64,000 nucleotides of DNA from JAVSMW01 sp032027005 (GCA_032027005.1 JAVSMW010000002.1:1-64000); one strand, 5' to 3'. Numbered from the stretch's first letter, positions 18,266 to 27,174 are shown. Numbers and translations: made by a program. The notes: generated from the letters alone by a model not told the origin.

Positions 18266-19048
18266 ATGACAGAGAAGAAAACCAGTAACAGCAGATACAA
18301 TGCTCCCCTAATTTACAAAACCTTTTCCCTGTTGGAGGAGGTTGCCGCTAACCAAGATGTCCTGGGAGTCAGTGACCTGTCCCGCCGCCTGAATATTTCA
18401 AAAAGTACTATTTTCGGAATTACTCAGGCCCTGGCTGATCTGGGTGCTTTACGCCAAGACCCTGTATCCAAAAAGTATCGGCTGGGTCCGGCTTTAGTCA
18501 AGTTAGGCAACCAGGCCCTTTCAGGAGTAAACCTGCAGGCTGTGGCAAAGCCTTTTATGCTGCAGCTTAGCTCTGAATACCAGGAGACAGTATTTTTAGG
18601 TACTTATGATGAACAATATGTAAGTACAATCGTGGATAAAGCCGACAGCCCCGCAAAACTGAAAATCACCTCTCCTATCGGCACCAGGCTGCCACTTTTC
18701 GCCGGAGTCACAGGAAAAGTTTTTCTGTCCCGCCTGCAGAAGCAGAATCTAAAGCTGCTTCTAAAGGAAAAGTCATTGCCCCAGTATACCGAAAACTCTA
18801 TTACTAATGTTAGCGATTATTTAAAAGAACTTGAAAAGGTGCAAAAGCAGGGTTATGCCACCGACCACGAAGAATACCTGCGCGGGGTAAATGCTATCGG
18901 CATTCCTCTCGTTGACCCCTGGGGCCGACTGGCGGGTGCCCTCTGGATGGTTGGCTTCAGCCATTCCTTTGCCGGTGAAAAGCTGGAACAGGCTATTCAA
19001 GCTACACTGAAGGCTGCCGAGCAGATTAATCAGGAATTAGGACACTAA
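18266..19048 (+). CDS. IclR-family transcriptional regulator
   Basis: About 260 residues with an N-terminal winged helix-turn-helix (LSRRLNISKSTIFGITQAL) and a C-terminal effector domain (VTGKVFLSRL, GYATDHEEYLRGVNAIG) typical of IclR proteins, which often sense aromatic acids or their CoA esters. The start is uncertain between GTG at 18254 and ATG at 18266; the ATG has GGTGGTG six bases ahead. Sitting between the hydroxylase structural and maturation genes, it probably controls this locus. Confidence 0.88.
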   Translation: MTEKKTSNSRYNAPLIYKTFSLLEEVAANQDVLGVSDLSRRLNISKSTIFGITQALADLGALRQDPVSKKYRLGPALVKLGNQALSGVNLQAVAKPFMLQLSSEYQETVFLGTYDEQYVSTIVDKADSPAKLKITSPIGTRLPLFAGVTGKVFLSRLQKQNLKLLLKEKSLPQYTENSITNVSDYLKELEKVQKQGYATDHEEYLRGVNAIGIPLVDPWGRLAGALWMVGFSHSFAGEKLEQAIQATLKAAEQINQELGH

Positions 19049-19063
19049 CAGCGGTAAGGAGTT

Positions 19064-19834
19064 ATGGCCATGAACCTTTGGGACGCCCTCAATCTTTCAA
19101 AAAACAGTATTGTCAGCCTGGTGGGCGGCGGTGGCAAAACCACTACTATGTTTACCCTGAGCAGAGAGGCTAAAGAACGGGGTTTGAAAACAGTTTTGGC
19201 AACCACCACCCGGATTTACTGCCCAGAAGACCAAAAACTCGCCGTTGTTGCAACAGATAGTCCGGACGCGCTTTTCTCCGGGGTACGGAACAAACTGTCC
19301 GCGCTCTCCACAGTGGTGGCCGGGGCGGAAATTGCGCCAGACAATAAATTAACAGGTTTAGACCCACAATTGGTGCCTGGATTACTGGCAGCAGGCGCCG
19401 ACCTGGTGGTCGTGGAAGCAGACGGGGCAGCCCGCAAACCTTTTAAGGCACCGGCAGATCATGAACCTGTCATTCCTGCAGCTTCAACAGTCGTTATACC
19501 AGTTGTGGGCATAGACTGCCTGAATAAACCCCTGCTCCCGGAATATGTCCATCGGCCTGAGATTGTGGCAGCATTAAGCGGCTTAAGCTTAGGTGAAATA
19601 GTGACCCCGCAAGTTGTCGCCAGGATTTTAACCCATCCCCAAGGCTTCCGCAAAGGGGTGCCGGTCAATTGCCGCTGGATTCCCCTGATCAACAAAATCG
19701 AAACACCGCAGGAGTTGGCCCAGGCCCGGGAAGTTGCCGCTCTGGCAGGTGAAATTATACCCTGTCGGGTCATTATCGGAGCATCGGCACAAGCTCCCCC
19801 GGTGATTGAGGTGCTTGACTTTAACCAGTTTTGA
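19064..19834 (+). CDS. yqeC: Selenium-dependent hydroxylase accessory protein YqeC
   Basis: This 256-residue P-loop protein (VSLVGGGGKTTTM) matches the YqeC family, which is found with selenium-dependent molybdenum hydroxylases. It is the first of five maturation genes on the plus strand that lie close together or overlap. AAGGAG precedes the start. Its biochemical role is not established; nucleotide binding is clear from the motif. Confidence 0.82.
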   Translation: MAMNLWDALNLSKNSIVSLVGGGGKTTTMFTLSREAKERGLKTVLATTTRIYCPEDQKLAVVATDSPDALFSGVRNKLSALSTVVAGAEIAPDNKLTGLDPQLVPGLLAAGADLVVVEADGAARKPFKAPADHEPVIPAASTVVIPVVGIDCLNKPLLPEYVHRPEIVAALSGLSLGEIVTPQVVARILTHPQGFRKGVPVNCRWIPLINKIETPQELAQAREVAALAGEIIPCRVIIGASAQAPPVIEVLDFNQF

Positions 19835-19891
19835 GGCTATTATATATCTAACCAAATTTGGGCACCGTTCCCTTATTAGGAGGTGCTGAAC

Positions 19892-20500
19892 ATGATTAGT
19901 GCCATAGTGCTGGCTGCCGGAACATCCAGCCGGATGGGCCGGCCGAAGCAGCTGCTGACTTACCGCGGCCGACCTTTATTGCGCCATGTCATAGATATTG
20001 TCAGCCGGTCCTCAGTGGACCAAATAATTGTAGTCCTTGGACATCGCCGGGAGGAAGCGGCGAAAACCCTGGAGGGCCTGCCCCTGCAGATAGTTGTGAA
20101 TCACAATTATACTTCAGGCCAAAGTTCGTCTGTCAAGACCGGCCTGGAGAGTTTAGCATCTCCCCACTCTAGCCCTAAGGCGTCAAAGGCCCGCGCCGGA
20201 GTTCTGTTCGTCCTGGGCGATCAGCCTCTGTTGAAGCCGGAAACAATTAATCTGTTGATAGAAAAATTCCTGCTCTTGGGTGGTATTGTAGCCCCTTATT
20301 ATCAGGGAAAAAGAGGCAACCCGGTCCTGTTTGATTTATGTTTGCGGGACGAGTTTGACTCTTTGGAAGGCGATGCCGGTGCCCGGGAAATAATTTTCAG
20401 ACATCCTGAGATACTTCATCAAGTTAACGTCACAGACCCGGGTATTCTCCTCGATGTGGATACGCCGGAAGATTTGGAGGCTCTTCAACATGAGCGATAA
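19892..20500 (+). CDS. mocA: Molybdenum cofactor cytidylyltransferase-type NTP transferase
   Basis: This 202-residue protein opens with VLAAGTSSRMGRPKQLL, the MobA/MocA nucleotidyltransferase signature, followed by LGDQPLLKPET and a C-terminal LDVDTPEDL. It would attach CMP to molybdopterin, the form used by xanthine-dehydrogenase-family enzymes. The ATG at 19892 has AGGAGGTG upstream. Its end overlaps the start of yqeB by 11 bases. Confidence 0.88.
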   Translation: MISAIVLAAGTSSRMGRPKQLLTYRGRPLLRHVIDIVSRSSVDQIIVVLGHRREEAAKTLEGLPLQIVVNHNYTSGQSSSVKTGLESLASPHSSPKASKARAGVLFVLGDQPLLKPETINLLIEKFLLLGGIVAPYYQGKRGNPVLFDLCLRDEFDSLEGDAGAREIIFRHPEILHQVNVTDPGILLDVDTPEDLEALQHER

Positions 20501-21302
20501 TCTAATATTGATTAAAGGCGCCGGGGATTTGGCCACCGGGACCGCGCACCGTTTAGCCGGCTGCGGTTTTCCGATAGTTATGCTGGAAGTACCGGAGCCC
20601 ACCGTGATTCGCCGGACAGTCTCCTTTGCAGAAGCAATTTTTCAAAAAGAATACCAGGTAGAGGGCATTACTGCCAAAGTGGCAGATGCGCCTGCAGATG
20701 TTCCGGGAATCGTGGCTGCCGGAAAAATCGCCGTCCTGGTGGACCCGACATGGTCTGCCATCAGTTTGCTAAAACCGGTCGCAGTGATTGACGCAATTAT
20801 TGCCAAGAAGAATCTGGGCACCTCACTGGCTGACGCTCCTGTAGTGATTGGCCTGGGACCGGGATTCACCGCCGGAGTGGATGCGCACGCCGTAGTGGAA
20901 ACCCAGAGAGGTCATTATTTAGGCAGGGTGATATATACCGGCTCAGCTGAACCTAACACCGGGGTCCCCGGGGAAATTGGCGGTTACAGCACCGAGCGCC
21001 TCCTGCGTTCTCCCGCAGCAGGCCCTTTCCATGGGGTCCGGGAAATCGGTGACATTGTTAAGACCGGCGACCTGATCGCAAAGGTGGGGGAAACACCTCT
21101 GTACGCTGCCATACCCGGAGTCCTGCGCGGCATACTGCGCAGCGGGCTGTCCGTAACCCCTGGATTCAAGGTCGGGGATATTGACCCTCGCTGTACCCGG
21201 GATCACTGTTTCACCATTTCCGACAAAGCCCGGTCGGTAGCCGGCGGGGCTTTAGAAGCATTGATTGCACTGCTGGGAAGGAGGCAGGTTCATGGATGTT
21301 AA
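20490..21302 (+). CDS. yqeB: YqeB/EF2563-type selenium-dependent molybdenum hydroxylase maturation protein
   Basis: The 270-residue protein begins LILIKGAGDLATG, a Rossmann-like start characteristic of YqeB, and has the conserved GLGPGFTAGVDAHAVVET segment. In genome surveys YqeB and YqeC mark organisms with selenium-dependent molybdenum hydroxylases. The ATG at 20490 is preceded by TTGGAGG. It overlaps both neighbours, which implies tight co-translation. Confidence 0.85.
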   Translation: MSDNLILIKGAGDLATGTAHRLAGCGFPIVMLEVPEPTVIRRTVSFAEAIFQKEYQVEGITAKVADAPADVPGIVAAGKIAVLVDPTWSAISLLKPVAVIDAIIAKKNLGTSLADAPVVIGLGPGFTAGVDAHAVVETQRGHYLGRVIYTGSAEPNTGVPGEIGGYSTERLLRSPAAGPFHGVREIGDIVKTGDLIAKVGETPLYAAIPGVLRGILRSGLSVTPGFKVGDIDPRCTRDHCFTISDKARSVAGGALEALIALLGRRQVHGC

Positions 21303-22395
21303 ATTTAACACAACACTCAGGGAAGTCTGTCTGGGCGAAGCTGCCGCAGCTATGGTAACTATAACGGCAGTTAAAGGTTCCACGCCGCGTAAGCCGGGGG
21401 CGAAAATGCTGGTCCTCCCTGACGGTCAGGTGTATGGCACAATTGGCGGTGGCTGCGGCGAAGCAGATGTCCGCCGGGAAGCCTTAAACGCCCTGACCGA
21501 GCTTACCCCAACAAAATATATGGTTAACATGACCAATGACATAGCCGAAGAAGAAGGTATGGTCTGTGGAGGCTTAATGGAGGTTTTTATCGACATTATA
21601 AAGCCACAGGCGAATCCCGAAAAAGTTTTACTGTCCGGTTACCTGGACTCCCTGGAAGCTAGTGAGCAGCCCGTCCTGGTGACAGTTACCCATTCTCCGG
21701 AAAATCCACATCTTTTCGGCCGCAAGTGTTACTTTACCGCCGGTGCCAAGCGTTACGGCGATCTGGGTGATGAAGACCTAAACAATCTGGCTGGAGAATT
21801 GGCAGATCAGGTCCGTTCTGCCGGCAAAATCCGGTTGGTAAGAACCACGGCTCTGCCCGCCAAACCTGAATTTGAACTGCTGCTTGAACCCGCACCGGCA
21901 CCTGTTGAATTACTTATACTCGGCGGAGGCCATATCGCCAAGCCGCTGGCTGCCATGGCTGCAATCCTCGGCTACCGGGTAACAGTAGTTGATGACCGGC
22001 CGGCTTTTGCCAATAGTGCCCGCTTCCCCGGTGCCAGCAGGGTCATTTGCCAGGATTTTGGCCGCGCCCTGCAGGATCTGGAGATTGGCCCGACCGCTTT
22101 CATAGTTATAGTTACCAGAGGCCACCGGCATGACAAAGTCTGCTTAAAAGCTGTAGTCTCCCAGCCAACCGCATATTTAGGGATGATCGGCAGCCGCCGC
22201 AGGGTTAAGGCTTTGTTAGCAGAACTTCTGGAGGAAGGAATTCCTGCCGGACAAGTGGAAAGAATTCATTCACCTATTGGGCTGAACATCGGTGCAGAAA
22301 CTCCCGAAGAAATCGCTGTGAGCATTTTGGCTGAACTAATTAATGTCCACCGGGATGGCAAGGCCCAGTCTTTAAAAATTACCACTGATGCTTGA
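21292..22395 (+). CDS. xdhC: XdhC/CoxI-family molybdenum cofactor insertion protein
   Basis: This 367-residue protein has the N-terminal XdhC domain (VKGSTPRKPGAKMLV, IGGGCGEADVRREAL) and a C-terminal Rossmann domain (LLILGGGHIAKPLAAMA). XdhC proteins bind the molybdenum cofactor, promote sulfuration and hand it to the apo-hydroxylase. The ATG at 21292 has AAGGAGG upstream; an in-frame ATG at 21265 would lie well inside yqeB. Confidence 0.9.
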   Translation: MDVKFNTTLREVCLGEAAAAMVTITAVKGSTPRKPGAKMLVLPDGQVYGTIGGGCGEADVRREALNALTELTPTKYMVNMTNDIAEEEGMVCGGLMEVFIDIIKPQANPEKVLLSGYLDSLEASEQPVLVTVTHSPENPHLFGRKCYFTAGAKRYGDLGDEDLNNLAGELADQVRSAGKIRLVRTTALPAKPEFELLLEPAPAPVELLILGGGHIAKPLAAMAAILGYRVTVVDDRPAFANSARFPGASRVICQDFGRALQDLEIGPTAFIVIVTRGHRHDKVCLKAVVSQPTAYLGMIGSRRRVKALLAELLEEGIPAGQVERIHSPIGLNIGAETPEEIAVSILAELINVHRDGKAQSLKITTDA

Positions 22396-22401
22396 AAGCT
22401 G

Positions 22402-23436
22402 GTGAATATTTTGAAAAAAGTTAGAACAGAAGATGCTGTCGGAATGGTCCTATGTCATGACCTGACTAAAATCGTACCGGGAGAATTTAAAGGTGCTGCT
22501 TTTAAGAAAGGCCACGTCGTCCGGCCGGAAGACATCGGAGATCTTTTAAAAATGGGTAAGGAACATATTTATGTCTGGGAATCAGACGATCAGTCCCTGC
22601 ACGAAAACGATGCCGCCCAACGCATTGCCCGGGCCGCGGCAGGACAGTTTTTGGAGTTAAGTGAACCCCGGGAAGGTAAGATTAATCTGATCGCTTCCTG
22701 CCGGGGATTATTAAAAGTTAATGTGGCAGCGCTGTCTGATGCCAATTACATTGAAGAAGTGGTGATAGCCACGCGCCACAATAATCAAATGCTGGAAAAA
22801 GGAGATGTTGCCGCAGGCACCCGGGTGATTCCGCTGATTATTAACAAGGACAGAATTGAACAGGTTGAGGATCTTTGCCGCCAAAGGGGCCCTCTGGTGG
22901 AGTTAAAACCCCTGCAGACCCTGAAAACCAGTCTGATTACCACCGGCAGCGAAGTTTTTTCCGGCCGGATACAGGACCGATTTAGTCCTGTTGTCAAGGC
23001 TAAGCTTGCTGAGTTTGAATGTCCGGTTACCAGTCACTTGCTGCTCCCCGACGACCTGCCGCAAATTGCCGAAACTATTAAAAAGGTTGTTTCCGAAGGC
23101 GCAGAAATGGTCATCATTACCGGCGGCATGTCGGTAGACCCTGATGATGCTACACCCGGGGCAGTTAAAGCCTCCGGGGCAGATATCGTATCCTATGGCG
23201 CCCCCCTGTTCCCAGGCGCCATGTTTCTCCTGGCTTACCTGAATCAGGTCCCGATTCTGGGCCTGCCCGGTTGTGTAATGTATCATAAAGCCAGCGTTTT
23301 CGACCTGGTTCTACCCAGAGTGCTGTCCGGCGAAAAAGTTACCCGGCGGGATTTGACTAATCTGGGCCACGGGGGTTTATGCCTAAACTGTCCGGAATGC
23401 CGTTATCCTGTTTGTCCTTTTGGCAAAGGCTGCTGA
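22402..23436 (+). CDS. Molybdopterin-binding domain protein
   Basis: The 344-residue protein carries a MoeA/MogA-like molybdopterin-binding domain (SLITTGSEVFSGRI, VIITGGMSVDPDDATPGA, LPGCVMYHKASVFDL) after a family-specific N-terminal half, and ends in a cysteine-rich tail (CLNCPECRYPVCPFGKGC). Such proteins accompany YqeB/XdhC loci. The cysteine tail could bind a metal. The GTG start lies six bases after the xdhC stop. Confidence 0.82.
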   Translation: MNILKKVRTEDAVGMVLCHDLTKIVPGEFKGAAFKKGHVVRPEDIGDLLKMGKEHIYVWESDDQSLHENDAAQRIARAAAGQFLELSEPREGKINLIASCRGLLKVNVAALSDANYIEEVVIATRHNNQMLEKGDVAAGTRVIPLIINKDRIEQVEDLCRQRGPLVELKPLQTLKTSLITTGSEVFSGRIQDRFSPVVKAKLAEFECPVTSHLLLPDDLPQIAETIKKVVSEGAEMVIITGGMSVDPDDATPGAVKASGADIVSYGAPLFPGAMFLLAYLNQVPILGLPGCVMYHKASVFDLVLPRVLSGEKVTRRDLTNLGHGGLCLNCPECRYPVCPFGKGC

Positions 23437-23548
23437 TTTGCCATTCTCGGGGAACCGGAGGAAATTTATTAGGCAAAAGGAGTTACTCCAGCTTAGACCT
23501 TGTATATCCAGGGTCTTATTTCGCTTTTATTTCATTAAAAGAATACTT

Positions 23549-23650
23549 TTCTCTGCACCTCTGCGGTTTGTTTTATATTTAAAATAAGTTGGTAGGCTCT
23601 CGGAAAAGGACATGAAAAATATACCACAGAGGGCACGGAGACACAGAGAG
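23549..23650. repeat. Imperfect inverted repeat of the CACAGAG type
   Basis: CTCTGCACCTCTGCGGT (from 23551) and ACCACAGAGGGCACGGAG (from 23624) face each other around an AT-rich centre. Similar CACAGAG-rich dispersed sequences occur between genes in many bacteria. The right arm reaches almost to the AAGGAGG ribosome site of the next gene and may affect its expression. The rest of 23437-23666 shows no gene. Confidence 0.45.
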
Positions 23651-23666
23651 CAAGGAGGTAATCTTA

Positions 23667-24710
23667 ATGTCAGAAAAAATTAAGTTTGAAAAGCATCAAC
23701 TGGCAGCTAAATTTTTGGATCCCCGCCAGGAATTCAGGCCGACCTTAAATGAGTATCAGGTGCGAGTTGACCCACTTACAGGAAGGACGGGCCACTTCTC
23801 GCATTTTGGAGTAATTAAGCCGCTTAAATTAGATTTGGAAAAATACAATGATCCCGAGATCAAAGGCTTCTGCCCATTCTGTGGGGAAAATAAGACAACT
23901 ATTACCCCTAAGTTTTGTACTGATGTGACCCCGGAAGGCCGCTTCGCCCAGGGAGAGGCCTTACTGGTGCCGAATCTGCATCCATATGATATATATAGCT
24001 CTGTCTTGATTATGACTGATGATCATGTGGTGCCTTTGGGTAAACTTAATCACAAAATCTTAGGGGACGCTTTTTCTGTGGGCCTGAAGTTTCTCCAAAG
24101 GATTAAGGCTATTGACCCATCGCTGCCGTATCCTATAATGACCTGGAACTACATGCCGCCCTCGGGTGGGGGCTTAGTCCATCCGCACCAGCAGTATTTT
24201 ACCTCAGCTAATCCCGGCAACCAATACATTGATGAGATGAAGGCTTCCAAAGAGTTTTATGACAGACACCGCACTAATTTCTGGTCGGAACTTATTATCA
24301 CAGAGCAGGAACAAGGTGAGAGATATCTCGGGCAGGTAGGGAACTCTCACTGGATGCTGCCCTTTGTAACTTCAGGGACTATCGGGGAAATAATGTGTGT
24401 TTTCCCCAACGTATTTAGTATTGATGATTTTACGGAATCAGACATTTCTGACCTCGTAAACGGTCTGCAAACTGTATTCCGTTACTTTTGGGATACCGGT
24501 ATTTGCAGCTTCAATGCGTCACTGTTTTGGGGACCACCTGAGCAAAAATATTTCCCCGCACACTTTCGAATAGTCCCCAGAACTTTTATGAACACCAGGG
24601 ATTTTGCCCCGGACTTAAACTTCTTCCAGCTGATGCTTCGCGAATCAATCAGTGGAGTTTTTCCGGAAGACTTATGTCAAGAGATAAAGCCGTATTTTGA
24701 TAGCCTTTAA
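23667..24710 (+). CDS. GalT-like HIT-superfamily nucleotidyltransferase
   Basis: This 347-residue protein has a zinc-type CPFC pair (C69, C72) and the active-site HPHQQ (residues 172-176), matching galactose-1-phosphate uridylyltransferase, in which the second histidine carries the nucleotidyl group. No galactose pathway genes are nearby. It lies between a molybdenum hydroxylase maturation set and an aryl-CoA ligase, so its real substrate may be a different phosphorylated compound. AAGGAGG precedes the ATG. Confidence 0.7.
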   Translation: MSEKIKFEKHQLAAKFLDPRQEFRPTLNEYQVRVDPLTGRTGHFSHFGVIKPLKLDLEKYNDPEIKGFCPFCGENKTTITPKFCTDVTPEGRFAQGEALLVPNLHPYDIYSSVLIMTDDHVVPLGKLNHKILGDAFSVGLKFLQRIKAIDPSLPYPIMTWNYMPPSGGGLVHPHQQYFTSANPGNQYIDEMKASKEFYDRHRTNFWSELIITEQEQGERYLGQVGNSHWMLPFVTSGTIGEIMCVFPNVFSIDDFTESDISDLVNGLQTVFRYFWDTGICSFNASLFWGPPEQKYFPAHFRIVPRTFMNTRDFAPDLNFFQLMLRESISGVFPEDLCQEIKPYFDSL

Positions 24711-24718
24711 GTGAGCTC

Positions 24719-24816
24719 GTTCAACTAAAGTTGAACATCGAGACTTCGGTGGGGGAGTCAACCCCCACCAAAGCGGAGTGCGGGGAATCACTCCTACTTA
24801 TAGAAGTGGGAGTCTT
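24719..24816. repeat. Repeat copy B: hairpin-rich element, inverted relative to copy A
   Basis: It begins with the palindrome GTTCAACT-AA-AGTTGAAC (24719-24736), continues with a GC-rich hairpin (GGGGGAGTCAACCCCC) and ends with CTACTTATAGAAGTGGGAG. The reverse complement is close to identical to 6688-6784. It lies nine bases after the GalT-like gene, in an otherwise non-coding spot, with no transposase gene, so this copy is a short non-autonomous element or a scar. Confidence 0.7.
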
Positions 24817-24832
24817 CCGATAGGATAAGCAC

Positions 24833-24862
24833 AGACCGCCAGGTCTTTAAACCTGGCGGTCT
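24833..24862. terminator. Bidirectional terminator between convergent genes
   Basis: Perfect 12-bp arms AGACCGCCAGGT and ACCTGGCGGTCT with a CTTTAA loop; T-rich on the plus side (TTTATTTG) and adenine-rich on the other. It separates the GalT-like gene from the ligase at 24884. Confidence 0.8.
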
Positions 24863-24883
24863 TTATTTGCTTAATTATTGTTA

Positions 24884-26446
24884 TTATTCATTGAGTTTTC
24901 TCAGCATAAATCTCATGATCTTGCCGGTGGCGGTTTTGGGCAGTTGTGGTGTAAACTCGATCCAGCGGGGATATTTGTAAATTGCTATCCGCTCTTTAAC
25001 AAAGGCCTTAATTTCTGCGGTTAATTCTTCCGAAGGGTTTATCCCTTCTTTCAATACCACATAGGCTTTTGGCTTAACCAGGTCATCCTGGTCAACAGCA
25101 CCGACAACCCCACATTCCAGAACAGCAGGATGCGCCATGATGGTGGATTCGACCTCAACAGGCGATACCCAGATGCCTCCGGCTTTAATCATATCGTCTC
25201 CACGACCAACGTAAGTATAATAACCTTCGGTATCAACATAATACTGATCACCGGTATTAATCCAGGGGCCATGGAAGGTCTCTTTGGTTTTTTCGTGTTT
25301 ATTCCAGTAGTAGGCAGCAATACTGTCACCTTTGATCATAAGTGTGCCAACTTCTCCCTCAGGGAGCTTGCTGCCATCCTGATCCACGATTTTAGCCTCA
25401 TATCCCGGTACAGGTTTACCTGAAGTACCTGGTTTGTAATCATCAGGACGATTGGAAATGAAAATATGGGTTATTTCTGTTGAGCCGATGCCATCCAAGA
25501 TAATTAAGTTAAATTTATTTTTCCAGGCATCAAAAATTGGTTTCGGCAGCGCCTCTCCGGCTGAGACACAATACCTTATAGAGCTGACATCTATATCGGT
25601 AGTAGTTCCGGCTGCCTGCAGCATTGCTCCATAGGCTGTAGGAACACCGAAGAACAAAGTCGGCTTATATTTGTTAACTAAATCAAAATATACGTCGGGA
25701 ATAAACCGGTCGGGATAAAGCACAGTTGAACCACCTACATAGAAGGGGAAGTATAAGCCGTTCCCCAAACCATAGGCGAAGAAGAGCTTGGCAATAGAAA
25801 AGGTGATGTCATTTTCATTTATGTTAAGGATTCCTTTGCCATATAATTCACAGGCTGCCAATATATCATGCTGCAGGTGAACAGTTCCCTTGGGAAAACC
25901 GGTTGTCCCTGAACTATACAGCCAAAAGGCGGGATCATCTTTGCCCGTGTCTGCAGCTGTTAATTCATCAGAGGCTTCACTGGTCAACTGAGCAAAGGAC
26001 AGTTGACCCGGACCGGCATTTCCGACAACCACCAGGTGCTTCAGATAAAGTAATTCACTGCGGACTTCTTCGATTAACGGGGCCAGATCTTCACTTACTA
26101 CAGCGACTTTAGCCCGGCTGTCATTTAAGAGATACCGGTAGTCTTTGGGTTTTAACAAAGTGTTGGTGGGAATAGGGACTGCTCCTATTTTGATAGCCCC
26201 AAAAAAGCCGGCAACAAACTCAGGACAGTCATAAACCAGCACCAAAACCCGGTCCTCCATACCGAGACCGAGATTTTTCAAAGCATTACCAGCTTTATTT
26301 ACTGACTTATATACATCTTCATATGTCAGCTTTTGATCCTGATAATAAATTGCAACTTTTTGGCCTCTGCCAAGCTGCAGGTTTTTGTCAACCAATTCAA
26401 CAGCTATGTTGAGCTTCTCAGGGATATCAAAAGTGGGCTCGCTCAT
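24884..26446 (-). CDS. Benzoate/4-hydroxybenzoate-CoA ligase family enzyme (second copy)
   Basis: This 520-residue AMP-forming ligase is a paralogue of 4950-6524, sharing the P-loop YSSGTTGFPKGT, YVGRGDDMIKAGGIWVSP and the C-terminal PKTATGKIMRF. Its place just downstream of the phenol carboxylation operon makes 4-hydroxybenzoate a good candidate substrate. The ATG at 26446 has AAGGAGG upstream; a longer frame from 26467 would swallow the ribosome site. The two ligases probably divide benzoate and 4-hydroxybenzoate, but which does which cannot be told. Confidence 0.88.
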   Translation of the reverse strand: MSEPTFDIPEKLNIAVELVDKNLQLGRGQKVAIYYQDQKLTYEDVYKSVNKAGNALKNLGLGMEDRVLVLVYDCPEFVAGFFGAIKIGAVPIPTNTLLKPKDYRYLLNDSRAKVAVVSEDLAPLIEEVRSELLYLKHLVVVGNAGPGQLSFAQLTSEASDELTAADTGKDDPAFWLYSSGTTGFPKGTVHLQHDILAACELYGKGILNINENDITFSIAKLFFAYGLGNGLYFPFYVGGSTVLYPDRFIPDVYFDLVNKYKPTLFFGVPTAYGAMLQAAGTTTDIDVSSIRYCVSAGEALPKPIFDAWKNKFNLIILDGIGSTEITHIFISNRPDDYKPGTSGKPVPGYEAKIVDQDGSKLPEGEVGTLMIKGDSIAAYYWNKHEKTKETFHGPWINTGDQYYVDTEGYYTYVGRGDDMIKAGGIWVSPVEVESTIMAHPAVLECGVVGAVDQDDLVKPKAYVVLKEGINPSEELTAEIKAFVKERIAIYKYPRWIEFTPQLPKTATGKIMRFMLRKLNE

Positions 26447-26475
26447 TTTTGACGCCTCCTTAAACATAATATTGT

Positions 26476-26492
26476 TTCACTTTGTTAGTGAA
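26476..26492. promoter_or_regulatory. Candidate operator upstream of the second aryl-CoA ligase
   Basis: The inverted repeat TTCACT-TTGTT-AGTGAA lies 30 bp ahead of the start codon at 26446, where a repressor would block transcription. Two TetR genes are in the same region; a link to either is inference. Confidence 0.35.
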
Positions 26493-26566
26493 GTTTTAAT
26501 CTGAGTCTTAACTCTTAAGAATTTGCAAATTATGTTAGCAAGAGGAATTGTTTGGGAGCACAATTA

Positions 26567-26598
26567 CCCGGGTTGCCGAACATTTCCGGCAACCCGGG
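26567..26598 (-). terminator. Strong GC-rich terminator hairpin
   Basis: Perfect 12-bp arms CCCGGGTTGCCG and CGGCAACCCGGG enclose an 8-base loop. It lies just past the end of the UbiD remnant at 26610 and before the ligase gene. T-runs are weak on both sides. Confidence 0.6.
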
Positions 26599-26609
26599 GT
26601 ATATTTTGA

Positions 26610-27032
26610 TTAATCAAAAAACTCTATATCAGGACATTCACCGTTGAGGCCAGGAACACCAAGAGCATCCAGGTCTGACCAAACCTTAGCCGCTTTAGCC
26701 AAGCCCCACATTACGCCACATTCATTGGAAGGCCAATCTGCCATTAGAGCACTTGTTAAAATAGGATTATTTCGGAAACGGATTGCTTCGATTTTAATGA
26801 AGGGAGTAGGTCCGCCCGGGCGTCCATAGTAGCCCTGGAACTCCCCAAAGGGTCCTTCTTCAGCAGTCTGATCAGGGTAAGAGAACCCTTCTATAATGAT
26901 ATCTGCATTGCCTGGCAAAGTCAAGCCTGTGATATTACTTTTAAAAGTTTCTGTAGGCTCCCCGGCTATTCCGCCTGCATATAAGTATTCAGAACTATCT
27001 TTGGGGAAAGATGTGCAATAAAATACCGTCAA
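26610..27032 (-). pseudogene. Remnant of a UbiD-family decarboxylase (central part only)
   Basis: About 115 codons match the middle of UbiD proteins: AGGIAGEPTE, then LPGNADIIIEGF, the signature EEGPFGEFQGYY and RFRNNPILTSALM. The usual first 200 and last 150 residues are missing, there is no good start codon or ribosome site, and the frame ends soon after. It reads as the relic of a sixth UbiD gene beside the five complete ones. Confidence 0.75.
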
Positions 27033-27174
27033 TGGAGATAATCAATGTGCCACATAAATAGAAAAGGAACTGCTTCTCGACGAACTATTAAGTTCGTTTC
27101 ACAACAGCCATTTAAAGAACAAATAGGGTACTAAGTTAACTTTTTTCCACACCAAAAAAATCGGCAATATGGAT

